Assembly (NCBI RefSeq): GCF_905147045.1
Contig: NC_065889.1
Span: 8,003,001 to 8,067,000, forward strand
Length of the DNA: 64,000 nt
Direction: 5' to 3'
Source: Nymphalis io
Lineage: Eukaryota > Arthropoda > Insecta > Lepidoptera > Nymphalidae
Position numbers and translations under genes: made by a program. Under the pieces are notes generated by a model. That model was not told the DNA's origin, ran no database searches, and saw only the letters and a list, made by a program, of their open reading frames with translations. Below are positions 49,249 through 59,480 of this stretch, one piece after another. Positions within the stretch are counted from its first letter, which is position 1. The number at the start of each line of letters is the position of its first letter.

Positions 49249-49567
49249 TGTTGAATTCAATGTTAATTTGTCAGATAAAAGTTAATAATTAATATATTTT
49301 ATTCATATTGTAAGTTATAACTAAGCATACGCGTAATAGATGGCGCTAGTATACTCTTGAATCGCGGTATAGTTTCGCTCAAGTCAAAATTATAATATGT
49401 CATACTATTTTTTTGTTTTGCGCTTCCCACCAGTAGATGGCATTGTACCCAATCCTAGATCACGCAACCGTTTTGTTTATTTATTTGTACAATACATTTC
49501 TTTGCTTTAATTAAATACTGAGTTTAACAACAGTGTGCAGTTTGATTTAATAGTACAAGCAAGGACA
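49249..49567 (+). repeat. BEL/Pao 3' LTR
   Basis: This is a second copy of the 319-bp LTR, matching 43016-43334 throughout, followed by TCTAT at 49568-49572. It is preceded by a purine-rich tract, GGTGGGCGGAA, at about 49238-49248, the likely plus-strand primer. Confidence 0.95.
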
Positions 49568-49572
49568 TCTAT

Positions 49573-51460
49573 AGTAATCTGTAATATAGATATAGAAAAA
49601 TAATAACTAGTTCTTACCGGTTATTCTCGGTAGGAATCTACATTCTGAATCGTTAGAAACTTCCGAATTTAGATTCAATCCTGTTACATATTACAAAGTC
49701 CCTTAACTAAAGTATTTCTTTTTTTATTTATTTTAATTTCTCAAACTATAATAAAATGAGTTATTCGCATGCCTAGAGATAGAAAGGTTGATAATATTAT
49801 TTTTAAATAATGTATTACAAACATTTAAAATAACTTGTAAATATTCACCGATTTTGTTCGCATTAAGTTTATATATTAGCTTCTAGATATTATTATGGTT
49901 ACCTCGTTTTCATATCTGGGATCTAAATAAAAAACATCACTTTATTGCATGTTGCCCGATCATTAACAGCGAAATAAAAAAATAAAAATAAAAAAAAGTT
50001 GTGCCTCACAAACCTGTGACCTAAAAATATTCCTAAATCTCATTTAAATTTCTGTTTAGCCTACCACATCGTTAATATAACCCAGCTGAATGTAATAACA
50101 CACTTTTTTAAAGTAGACTCGTGTGAGCATTGAACTGTTATTTTATAAGGTTAACCAAATGTATAGCTGACACCATTTTGGAAAGATTCAACTGCGAAAA
50201 CAAAAAAGTAAAACAGTAGTTTATCCTTAATATGGACTCTTTTAGACATTTTTCATTGTTTCCAATACAATTTTGAATATCCTGCCTGAAAAAAAAAACC
50301 TTTTTGTCATATAGACCTGTATAATGTATTTTATATTACTAAAATAATATACATTTAAAAATTAATTACGTTAGCCATGAGATTGGATTGGACTCGAATA
50401 ATTTATTAAATAGCTTTTTTGACTCAGGATCGTAGTCGTAATATATTTGCACTCAACTAATTAATGTTATTATAGCTCTAGTCTCCCAGTTCTCTGTTGC
50501 TCAACGGATATTCAGAATAATTTATAGACACCCATAAAACAATTCTTCAAACTTAACCACAAAAAAAAAAAAACTTTATTCATGGACCCGTATGAGATAA
50601 TAGATGACGGGGGCACAGGACAAAAGTTTAAACGCAACACTAGACAGTTATAGTAAAAAAAATATAATAGCAGATGTCCTTACTTCTCGACAGGCCAAAC
50701 GAATTCCTGGACCAATACTCAAAAGTCGATTTTTAAATTTTAAGTATCAATAGTTTACTTACAATAACTCTAGCGTGCGAGAGAGACGAACACGAGCAAC
50801 CGAGGCGACGGAACTGGACATTTTAATTTATGGCGCATTTTTTTTATTTCAGAGTACACAATACCGATGAATCTTTCTACTAATAATAAATTGAAAATGG
50901 AGTTCTGTCTCGACTGACTTTTGTCGATAGACCATACCGAGAAACGGACTCCACAAGATGACCGAGGTTATTATAAGACGCCCGTTACAACACTGTGTTT
51001 GTGCCCAAAATGTGTGACATCGATTTTTAGGGCCGATCATTTGTATTAAAACTGATGTATTTGTGTTGGTCCAGTTATTGTTGAGGCGTGCCTAATATAT
51101 CGCAACAGAGAGCATCTGTAAAGCCTCAGCGGACAGAGGCAGCGGGGGGCGTTTGATTATGAATTAATGAGAAATGAAATGTTTTGCCGGATCAAGATAC
51201 ATACAATCGAATGGCGTCGATGTCTTACTATGCGATGACAGTTATTGGTTATAAATTCTGGATAAACGGGGTTTAGTTATAGCGAACTCATAAACCTATT
51301 ATATTTATTAAATATTTAATTAAAAATAAGAGGCGAAAAATTACCTTTTTAAATAGTTTAACAAATTATTCTGATGGATCCAATTATTTTATGATTAATT
51401 ATATATATATTATAATGATAAGAATTATATTAGAAAATAATAATTAATTTGATGGCTTAC
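49573..51460. other. Intron DNA between the BEL element and opa exon 1
   Basis: 49.6-50.7 kb is AT-rich and unremarkable. 50765-51190 has balanced composition and is unique (for example GAGAGACGAACACGAGCAACC, GAAACGGACTCCACAAGATG and CAGCGGACAGAGGCAGCGGG), within 0.7 kb of the exon, and is a candidate regulatory block. Confidence 0.4.
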
Positions 51461-52166
51461 CTGTGTGAGTTCTTTTATGTATCTTGAGATTTTCAGATCT
51501 AGCAAACACTTTTCCGCAACCAGGAAAAGGGCACGGAAAAGGCTTTTCTCCCGTATGAACACGTATATGATTCACTAACTTATACTTCGCTTTAAATGGC
51601 CTCCCATTTCGTGAACAGCCTTGCCAAAAACAAGCGTGTGTTGTACACTCAGGTCCACCCACGTGCTCCACTGTTAAATGCGTCACGATTTCATGCATAC
51701 TTGAAAAAAGTTTGTTGCATAGTTTCCTAGGTGGAGGCTGTTCGGGATCTAGCCACTGACATCTCATGTCACGTCGCGGTGGAGCGCGTACGTATCGGAG
51801 GAATGCATGCGGTGCATGCGGATGTGCGTGTGGAACGAGCGGCGGAGCACCGCTCTGGTAATGTACATCTCCACGCCAATCCCAGCTCTGCTCCAGCGGC
51901 TGTTGAGGAAACAGTTCGCCACAACCTCCGTAGTCTCGTAAATAGCCCGTTTGGTAAGAGTGCAGAGGATACGGCTGGTAGTGCGGTGGGTGATGCGGCG
52001 GCGGCGGATGCGGTGCGGCCGCGCGATGCTGCGCGCTTACACCGCAAGCCGGCTGCGGTGACATCTTCAGCCCATAAGAGGCGAGGTGCGCATGGTTGGT
52101 TTCGAGGAAAGCATTCATGGCGGGGGTGGCCGCCACCGGTGCATAGCCCCATTCGCCCGCCACCAT
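51461..52166 (-). CDS. opa: Odd-paired (ZIC family) first coding exon: N-terminus and zinc fingers 1-3
   Basis: Sequence-specific nuclear transcription factor of the ZIC/odd-paired family; in Drosophila opa acts in segmentation and gut patterning. The exon encodes residues 1-235 plus the first base of codon 236. Seen here: an N-terminal block beginning MNAF and containing HLASYGLKMSP, which matches the start of Drosophila opa; a His/Pro-rich stretch (about 47-70); FLRYVR just before the fingers, as in the ZIC ZF-NC region; finger 1 (C136, C150, H163, H168) with the long CW-type spacing of ZIC fingers; finger 2 (C179, C184, H200, H204); and finger 3 (C212, C217, H230, H234). The first ATG in frame is at 52166, with an in-frame TAA 13 codons upstream. 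The ATG at 52118 (MNAF) aligns with the fly start and is an equally good alternative. The exon ends CACACAG|GTAAG, phase 1. It is clearly GC-richer than its surroundings. The RDFL-type ZOC motif of other ZIC proteins is not obvious; YLRDYGG at about 75-81 may be its remnant. Confidence 0.95.
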
Positions 52167-52400
52167 CCACACGGCGGGATGGCCCCGCTTACGACTTTTC
52201 CGTTAAACTGATTTACAAAACGACCAATAACAAGTTCAATAGTTCGATTTTCCCTCCGATTCTTTACTTTCTTCTTACATTCTTCGAAGTCTTAACGTTG
52301 ACCTGTTTTAAAGAAATAGAATGTGTTTAGTGAATTCATTAATACGCTTTAATAAAATTTGATTCGCTCTAACGTCTCTCGTATAAGTGGAGTAAAATAT
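52167..52400 (-). promoter_or_regulatory. opa 5' untranslated region and candidate acceptor
   Basis: This is the sequence just upstream of the opa start on the minus strand. An in-frame TAA precedes the first ATG, so coding does not extend further in this frame. A pyrimidine-containing tract ends in AAAACAG with the AG at 52304-52303, so an upstream non-coding exon could splice to 52302. I see no clear TATA box. The transcription start cannot be fixed from sequence. Confidence 0.35.
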
Positions 52401-52980
52401 TAATTCAATCCAAAACCAAGGTGATCGTAACCTCTCGGGACAAATTTAAGGCCATTTCTCAAAATAATAATACACATTCGAGCACCCATAACCGGCATCG
52501 AACGTTTATTTATAATAAAAAAAAATGTGAGGCAGGTACTTTTGGACATTAAATTAAACTGTGGGTAAATTTATAGGACACTTTTATACGCCTGAGACAA
52601 AAATTCCAATTGTGTTCGTGTATATTTAATTTTAGTTTATTTGTTAGACAGGCCCCAATCTCTTTTATTACGGACTTTAGCATTGATAGTTTATTAAAAT
52701 AGTTTTATGAATGATAAAACCAGTTTCACGAAGCGACGAACGATCCTAGGTATTCATAATTTTATTTATTTATGCTTTACGTTATAGTTTTAGCCGAAGC
52801 AATATTCACTTAAATTGTATGTAGGTGTTAATTTTGACATTTCTAAATGATAAGATCTTGAGCCATATGTACTGTCTGTACGTAAAATCGAATGTATATA
52901 TTTATATGTTAGGAGTATGTACTTATTTTGAAATTACCAAAAGCTGGTAATAGCCATGGCAGAAAACCGGTCTAGTTTTA

Positions 52981-53168
52981 ATTTTATAAGATACGTAGGT
53001 GGACGGGCAGATTGGCCACATCATAGTTAGTGGTCACCACCGCCCAAAGACATTACTCATCCATGAATCTTGGGAAATAACATGTTATATCCCTTACCCT
53101 TGCGTCAGTAGTAACATTGGCTCACTCATTCTTCTAACCGCAAGACAATAATACTAAATATTGCTGTT
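52981..53168 (-). repeat. SINE family B, diverged, upstream of opa
   Basis: Reverse copy about 0.8 kb upstream of the opa ATG: TAGGTGGACGGGCAGATTGG, GTTAGTGGTCACCACCGCCC, CCCTTGCGTCAGTAGTAAC and TTGGCTCACTCATTCTTC. Confidence 0.7.
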
Positions 53169-56100
53169 TAATCGGTAGAATATGTGAAGTGTATTTTGTA
53201 TAATGTACATATATATACATTATGCAATGTGCAATAAGAAAAATAGAGCAAATTTTAAATATTGTGTTGTTTTTAACATATGCCTGAACATTAAACAGTG
53301 AAAATTAGGCTACAATATTTTTAAACTTCAGATTTTCCAATTATTTTAGAGAATATAAGAAAATTAAATGTGTTTAATGCAATTTTCTGTATCGCACAGT
53401 CTGTGAAAGCCTTTAAATGTATTGAGCATGTTATATACTTTAATAATTTTAATAATTTATTTGTTGAATTTTGTAATTTTGAATATTTAACTGATTATCA
53501 ATTGTTTATAAATTGGTAATAATTCGCCACAGCAATATAATTTTATAAAGTACGCATTATTTAACTTATAATCTTTTCCACTAATAAATAATTTAATATG
53601 TTTATATTTTACTTCATATTATAAAATAATTGTGTAATATTGTGGATTAAGACTCATTTAAGACGTCCAAACCATTACCAAATGTCACTAGACCAATATT
53701 ACTGTATTATATTTACTTATAAAATATATGCGAAATAAAAATGATAAATTTTAATTAAATGATTTATTTTCGTTTTGTTTATACATTTAAAAATGAAACG
53801 TTCATAAATCAATTATCTGATCAGTCACATTTTGAAAAGTCAAAGATAATCGCATCACAGTTAATAACTTTGTTTGTGCATTGTTTAGAAGTACTTCATC
53901 GTTTTGCATGGTCCACGTCAGAGTGGGAACCTACCTGAGTCAGTTAAACAATGTCATTCCTTCAGATATCCATCTAATCTTTGTTATCTAGGACTCCCCG
54001 CGGCGGGACCGCTTCATCACAAAGCAACGGGTTGACAGGTCTCCACTCACAGACATCGAGAAATAGGATTACTAAAATTTTGACATTTCGTTAAACAACC
54101 TTCAAAGCATTATGTCTCTTAAGTCCTCTCACATTAAACTAATATCGATTCAAAGATAGCAAAAAAGATTAAGTCAGTTTCACGGCTAAAACAGCTGCGA
54201 AATTGTTTGCTACAGTTTCATGGAATTAACTTTGATCGTATTAGATGAATAGAGGCATGTTACAGTAATGCGAGGCAGTTGAATCTATTTAAAAGATTTT
54301 CCGCCCAGACAGTTGGGACGTCTTGCAAAAGCTTAGGATTTTTATATGGATTATAATAGATACTGTGAGTTAAATCTCGTAATAATTGAGTTCTTTAATT
54401 TATTTTTTTATTTAATCGTGCTTTATTCTTTAAAAGTTACGTTTTATATGATATAAATTCATAGGTATCTACTTTAATTAGTATAAACATTTACACATAA
54501 TTACTGAAACAGAAGGTGAGCCAGGATAGCGAAAGAAGTGTTGTGTTGTTATAAACAATATTTATTAAACAGGCAGAGTAACCACCCTGCTCAAGTTCAA
54601 CAATAATTATGATCGTTCATTGTAGATACATCGCTTTTTATACAAAAGTTAAATCATTATAATGTCGGTAGTTGTAAAAATCATATCACGAAATTAAATA
54701 ACATTAAATCAAAATTTATAATCAAATTAACTTCAATAAATATTAGGTTATTCTAAATAATATACGCGTTGGTCGTAGCGTTGAATTTAACATTACATTG
54801 TACACAGAAAATATGAATATGAATTATTGTGGAATAATAAAATGGTGATTACTACAAGAAATAAGGTACTTATATTTGTTCCTATTTCAATGTAAAGCTT
54901 ATGGATTGATAACAAACCAAGATAGAAGATATTAGAATAGAGTATTATATTCCCAAGGACACGTGGATCCTACCGTTGAGCTATAACGTTTTATAAATAA
55001 AACGACATAATACACTTCATTCTTTACATTTAATATAACTTACTCATAAATGAACTCTTTGACATGTGTATATTTTTTGTTTAATTGTTTTTTTTTTAAA
55101 TTATTTTTCATTGCCATTTGTTATCGTACTGTTCGTTTTTAGGAATTATAATCTTGTGTCACGACGTAGAAATATTTATAAACAGTCCATGTCTATGTTA
55201 ACGGACGATGTTTTTTATTCTATGATGAATAAGCATTTTAATATTCACAAGTATTCATTTTGAACTGGCCAAAAATTATTTTCGAACGTTATAAAGATGA
55301 TGATTTTTTAAAGTTGAATCTCTAATTACCTACGCTTGTCATTGTTTGTTGATTTGTTTAATATATAATAGAAAAAATATATAAATGTATATAAATAAAT
55401 CTAAGTAAGTGATAGCTACATGCATTTTTTATTATTTCTAATTTAATGTTATGTGAAAACCCTATTTAATAAGTCATATTTATTTTTAATTTATTAATTT
55501 ATTTCCACACAGTCTACATAAAAAATATTCAATGCATAGATAAATATGTATAGATAACTTATATATAAATAATGCATGTATCACCAATTAAATGACAGAG
55601 TTATAATAGTAAAAAATAACATAATAAAACCTTTTTCCATATCGGTAAAGTTTATATTTTAATGCTGTACTAATTGTTTTGAATTATAATATATATATAG
55701 TCAATATACAGTCATTAAGACATTATTGTTATTGTTGGCAGCTTGATTTGCTGTAAACTGTATTATTAAGGCGGGAAATATTGTTAAAAGACAACACAAG
55801 AGACTTAATATAGATTAAAAAAACTGAACATAATGAACATAACTGAACGTAATAGTGATATATTGTTAGCAAAAAGTATGTATGTGATTTTAACGTATAA
55901 ATTAATTATCAATGATAGCCTTCTACTTTAAGCCTTCGACTAACGTTTCAACTTATATTTATTAGTCGTTTCCATCAATAAAAAATTCTTGATTCTATAT
56001 AAAATTCATAAGAAGATTCTGTCCTGCAATTAAATTTAAGAAGTGAAACATAGAACTCTGTCCTAGGGATTAAAAAAACTGATAATTTGGAAAACATTAT

Positions 56101-56540
56101 GTAAAAAGTCATTCCTATTTACGTGCTTAAGGTACAACTGAATACCTAATCATCTAGTATATATTTTTTTATTTGTATCTAATAATTCCGAAGGTTGCTA
56201 CGTAAAGCCTGCTATGGGTAAGGTACCTACATATCTTACCGTAACCTTTAGTTACGTAAACTAAAGGTAAAATGTTCTTCTGAAAAAATTATGTCCAATT
56301 TATTATTCCGCTTGACATCATTTTGCAGTAAAATAAAAAAAAAATATTGTTCTATAACGTAAATTTAAAAATACATTGTATGGTTCATTTACTTATCACA
56401 ATCAGTGGTTGGCAAATCTATACCAATATTATAAATGTGTCTGTCTGTTACACTTTACACCACTATTATACCGATCCTGATTAAATTTGAAGCAAGCTTG
56501 AACTCCAAGAACGGGCATATATTACTTATTTATATCTAAT
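53169..56540. other. Upstream flank of opa
   Basis: AT-rich. A slightly GC-richer block lies at 53880-54070 (with GGACTCCCCGCGGCGGGACC). No gene or known repeat recognised. The frame at 55066-55263 is low-complexity hydrophobic from AT-rich DNA. Confidence 0.5.
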
Positions 56541-56660
56541 CACATCTGCCATGTGTATTCCACCAACCCGCATTAGAGTGGCGGAATAAGCTCTTTCTCT
56601 TCAAAAAAAGGAGAAGAGGCCTTAGCCCAGCGGTGGAACATTCACAGGCTGTTACTTTTA
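56541..56660 (+). repeat. SINE family A, 3' fragment
   Basis: Only the distal third is present: CATCTGCCATGTGTATTCC, CCAACCCGCATTAGAG, GGCCTTAGCCCAGCGG and AACATTCACAGGCTGTTAC. The tRNA-like head is absent, as expected of a 5'-truncated insertion. Confidence 0.78.
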
Positions 56661-56687
56661 CCTAAAACTAACTATAACTAAATTTTT

Positions 56688-56893
56688 AACTGTGTAAATT
56701 TCGTAAGCATATGCTTAAAATTAACTTCAAAATACCCACCTATTAAACTTATTAACACTTCCTAATTACCTTAAACATAGTACTTAAGATGGAATTCCGA
56801 ATTTAATTGTACACATTGTGTAAACTCTGTTCTCAAGTAAGTGACTATAATATGTCTTATTGAGAATAAATGTCTTTAAACCTAAACCTAAAA
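56688..56893 (+). repeat. Repeat copy 1, probable LINE 3' end
   Basis: About 205 bp from AACTGTGTAAATTTCGTAAGC to AATAAATGTCTTTAAACCTAAACC. It matches 57376-57590 with few differences. The AATAAA near the end and a tail of TTAAACC repeats suggest the 3' UTR of a retroelement. Confidence 0.7.
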
Positions 56894-57375
56894 CCAGTCG
56901 AAGAAAGTGGGTAGTAGTTTAAATATTCATAACCTTAAAACTTATGTTTCTAATAATTAATCGAAATTATTTATTTATTTATTTATTTAATATTATATTG
57001 TTAAAGAAAATTATATTATTTGATTTGTATCGAGCATCTGAAATTAACTTCTATTATCTCTTGATAATAATTCGATATGATTCTATACAAATGCCAAAAC
57101 ACATCGAATGCCAATTACGTACCAAATTAACTAATCGTCAAATTTAATGTCATTTGTATTTGAGAAATATGTAAATTATTTATATATTTAATTTCAATTG
57201 AAATTGTAACTTAATGTTACGTATTGTGTATTCATCCTAACTTAATATACCATAATATTTAATTATAATTTAACTTAACCTTAATTAATCAGCCTATTTT
57301 TTATTGTATTTTCATGTTTTGTTTTTGTTTTATTTCTTTTATCTCATTTATTACTCTATTTGTAATTAAATTGTT

Positions 57376-57590
57376 AACTGTGTAAATTTCGTAAGCATAT
57401 GTTTAAAATTAACTTTAAAATACCCACCTATTAAACTTATTCACATTTCCTAATTATCTAAAACATAGTACTTAAGATGGAATGCCGAATTTAATTGTAC
57501 ACATTGTGTAAACTCTGTTCTCAAGTAAGTGACTATAATATGTCTTATTGAGAATAAACTCCTTAAACCTTTCTTTAAACCTAAACCTTA
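57376..57590 (+). repeat. Repeat copy 2, probable LINE 3' end
   Basis: Same sequence as 56688-56893 (GTAAATTTCGTAAGCATATG, CTTAAGATGGAATGCCG, GTGACTATAATATGTCTTATTG), in direct orientation about 690 bp away, ending AATAAACTCCTTAAACC followed by a second TTTAAACCTAAACC. The separate flanks suggest independent insertion or duplication. Confidence 0.7.
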
Positions 57591-57733
57591 TATAAAATAT
57601 CTAAATTAATTCCACGTTAGTTATTTCTAATTACAATAATTTTATAAGTTTACATATTATGTCAAAAGCAATCTTTTCTGTAATATTTATATACTAATAA
57701 TGTAATACTATAATACCTTAAAAAACTTTTGAC

Positions 57734-58112
57734 TGCCTCGTTAGTCTAGTGGCTTGATGTAAGGCCGCAGACACGGAGGTCCTAGGTTCAATTCCCAGAT
57801 CGGGCCAATAAAATTATAAAATAAAGTTATTGGGGTTTTATGTCAGAAAATTCTCAGTAGCAACCCGGAGCCTGGACGTTGGAAGTGTGTACACTCCCGT
57901 GCCTCGGAAAGCACGTAAAGCCGTTGGTCCTCCGCCTGAACTCTTTCCGGTCGTGTCGGATTGCCATCACATCGGATTATGAGAGTTAGGGAATAGAGAG
58001 TGCACCTGTGTTTGCGCACACACTTGTGCACTATAATATCTCCTGCGAGTTGGCTAATCTCTGTTGAGATTAGCCGCCGTGGCCGAAATCGGTCTGGAGG
58101 ACATTATTACAA
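57734..58112 (+). repeat. tRNA-derived SINE, family D
   Basis: Begins GACTGCCTCGTTAGTCTAGTGGC with an A-box-like stretch and B box AGGTTCAATTCC, so the first about 75 bp mimic a tRNA. The body includes GTCAGAAAATTCTCAGTAGC, CGGAAAGCACGTAAAGCCG, TCGGATTGCCATCACATCGG and a short perfect stem GGCTAATCTC-TGTT-GAGATTAGCC (58052-58075) near the end. Not a functional tRNA: the acceptor arm does not close. Confidence 0.65.
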
Positions 58113-58917
58113 AAATATTACAAACAAAAATATTTGTAGTGCTTTTGCTTCAAATATCTTAATTCCTCGTTATATTTAGGATTATTTTGTAAAATAATAA
58201 GCAGATTTACAAAATCAATATCCCTAAACAAGTGCCGTCGCCGTCGGCTTTCTTTTTCTACTCTTTTTGTGAGAAAATATGGTACAAACATTTGTAGACT
58301 TATTTTTTATTGTAATTATAAATATTATGATTGATACATGTAGAAGATAATAAACAATTGTATGCCAGAAAGTTTTGTCTGCAACCATTAGACAGATTTG
58401 TTTTAATTATTTTTTTAATTCTATTTGTTTGTAGTAATGAAAGCTTATGTATAAAGTTTACACTTGTCTCTTAATTTTTAAAATATCTCAGAACAATCTT
58501 TTTCTTTTCATTAAATTTTTATTGCCATATAATTTTTATAAGTAAATAAAATATTGAAGTTTATCATATTTATTTCTTTTTTTTTAAGGAAAGAATAATT
58601 TATAGTTAAACGGGAATCACCTAGGTGCTTATGTGCGTACAAATGTACCAAATACTTAAAAACTGCATCAAATGTGATAAATATTATATAAAGTATACTA
58701 GGCTGTATGCTTTAATACTATTGCTTTTTTCGATAGGTAAATCGTAGCAACAAAAAGTGTGATACAATAGTAATAAAAAAAAATACTAAGCATCGATGTC
58801 AATAATAAATAATTTACAGCTTGTATCGCTGAGAACGTTAAAATATAATCATTAATGATAAATTTAACGTGTATACACATAAATAAATTACGTATTTAAG
58901 ATTAATTTTATACATAC
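58113..58917. other. AT-rich intergenic DNA
   Basis: Nothing recognised until the candidate splice donor at 58917. Confidence 0.55.
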
Positions 58918-59480
58918 CTGAAAGCAAATACCACTAATCCAGTTCAAATCAACGTAATAAAACTAAAACACAGTAAACGCTTGGCTAGTTATCCCTAGCA
59001 GCACAGGCGTGGACACTTCACTGAACGTACTATCTACGGTAAAATAATTTTCAGTATTCTCATGAAACTAGAGCTACAATCATCGATATCACAGATGGCG
59101 CGTCGTTATAAAAATCTTGCTTCGATTTCACAGCCGGCTTCAGTACGGGACCGTGTCTTCGGCGACATCGGTTTTTCGATCGAAACGTCACTCGGCGATT
59201 TTTTCTCGTAACGTTGAAAAGCTGCGCGACATGTGTCCACCGACTCCGCTGAGGCTCTCAGCATGACTGCGGGCTCCCGCGACGCCGCCCCTCACCACAC
59301 CCGACATACTGCTTCTTAGAAAATATTTTGTAAACGCACTGCGACCGAAGGCGCGAACGCAGCCCTGCGCGTTGAGAAAAGGGCGGGGCGTAGTGAGCTT
59401 TTTCGCCCAATGAAACCGGCCCCGAGGCGAAACTCAAGTTATATGGCTGTCTCTTTCGCACTCGAGTACGTTTTAAGTTA
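58918..59480 (-). promoter_or_regulatory. CpG-rich promoter-like block with downstream splice donor
   Basis: 59080-59480 is rich in CpG compared with its surroundings and holds a GC box (GGGCGGGGCG, about 59381) and a nearby CCAAT (CGCCCAATGAAACC, about 59404). On the minus strand the block leads to CAG|GTATGT with the exon side ending at 58918, a strong donor consensus. No long coding frame with a known domain is present. Together this suggests a promoter and 5' non-coding exon on the minus strand. opa is the only minus-strand gene downstream (ATG 6.75 kb away) and has a candidate acceptor at 52303. This is inference. Confidence 0.35.

Larger units (their letters stand above)
43016..49567 (+). 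mobile_element. BEL/Pao LTR retrotransposon, complete and recent
   Basis: A full element of 6552 bp lying in the opa intron in the opposite direction to opa. It has two 319-bp LTRs that begin TGTTG and end GGACA and read as identical, a primer-binding site straight after the 5' LTR, a repeat-rich leader, one uninterrupted gag-pol frame and a purine-rich tract before the 3' LTR. A 5-bp target duplication, TCTAT, flanks it at 43011-43015 and 49568-49572. Identical LTRs and an intact frame point to a very recent, possibly still polymorphic insertion. No envelope-like reading frame is present. Assignment to BEL/Pao rests on the domain order PR-RT-RH-IN, the DUF1759/DUF1758-like gag and protease regions and the DUF5641-like tail. 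Confidence 0.95.
26233..51460 (-). other. opa intron between zinc fingers 3 and 4 (25,228 bp)
   Basis: This phase-1 intron starts with GTAAGCC at 51460 and ends with TTATCTTTTCAG at 26233. It splits the zinc-finger array in the linker glycine codon between fingers 3 and 4. Without splicing, the frame runs into the intron for only a few codons (ending KPSN then stop), giving a three-finger product. The intron carries an RTE LINE (about 26.8-29.6 kb), SINE copies at 38.15, 38.70 and 42.43 kb, and a BEL/Pao element at 43.0-49.6 kb. The rest is mostly unique AT-rich DNA with several GC-richer islands. Long introns holding enhancers are common in developmental regulators; that role here is inference. 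Confidence 0.9.

Noticed and set aside
51731..52330. Long plus-strand open frame (199 codons) opposite opa exon 1
   Set aside because: It is the antisense shadow of the GC-rich opa exon and has no domain; the opa reading is strongly supported.
57734..57808. tRNA-like sequence with B box AGGTTCAATTCC
   Set aside because: The acceptor arm does not pair and it leads into SINE family D.
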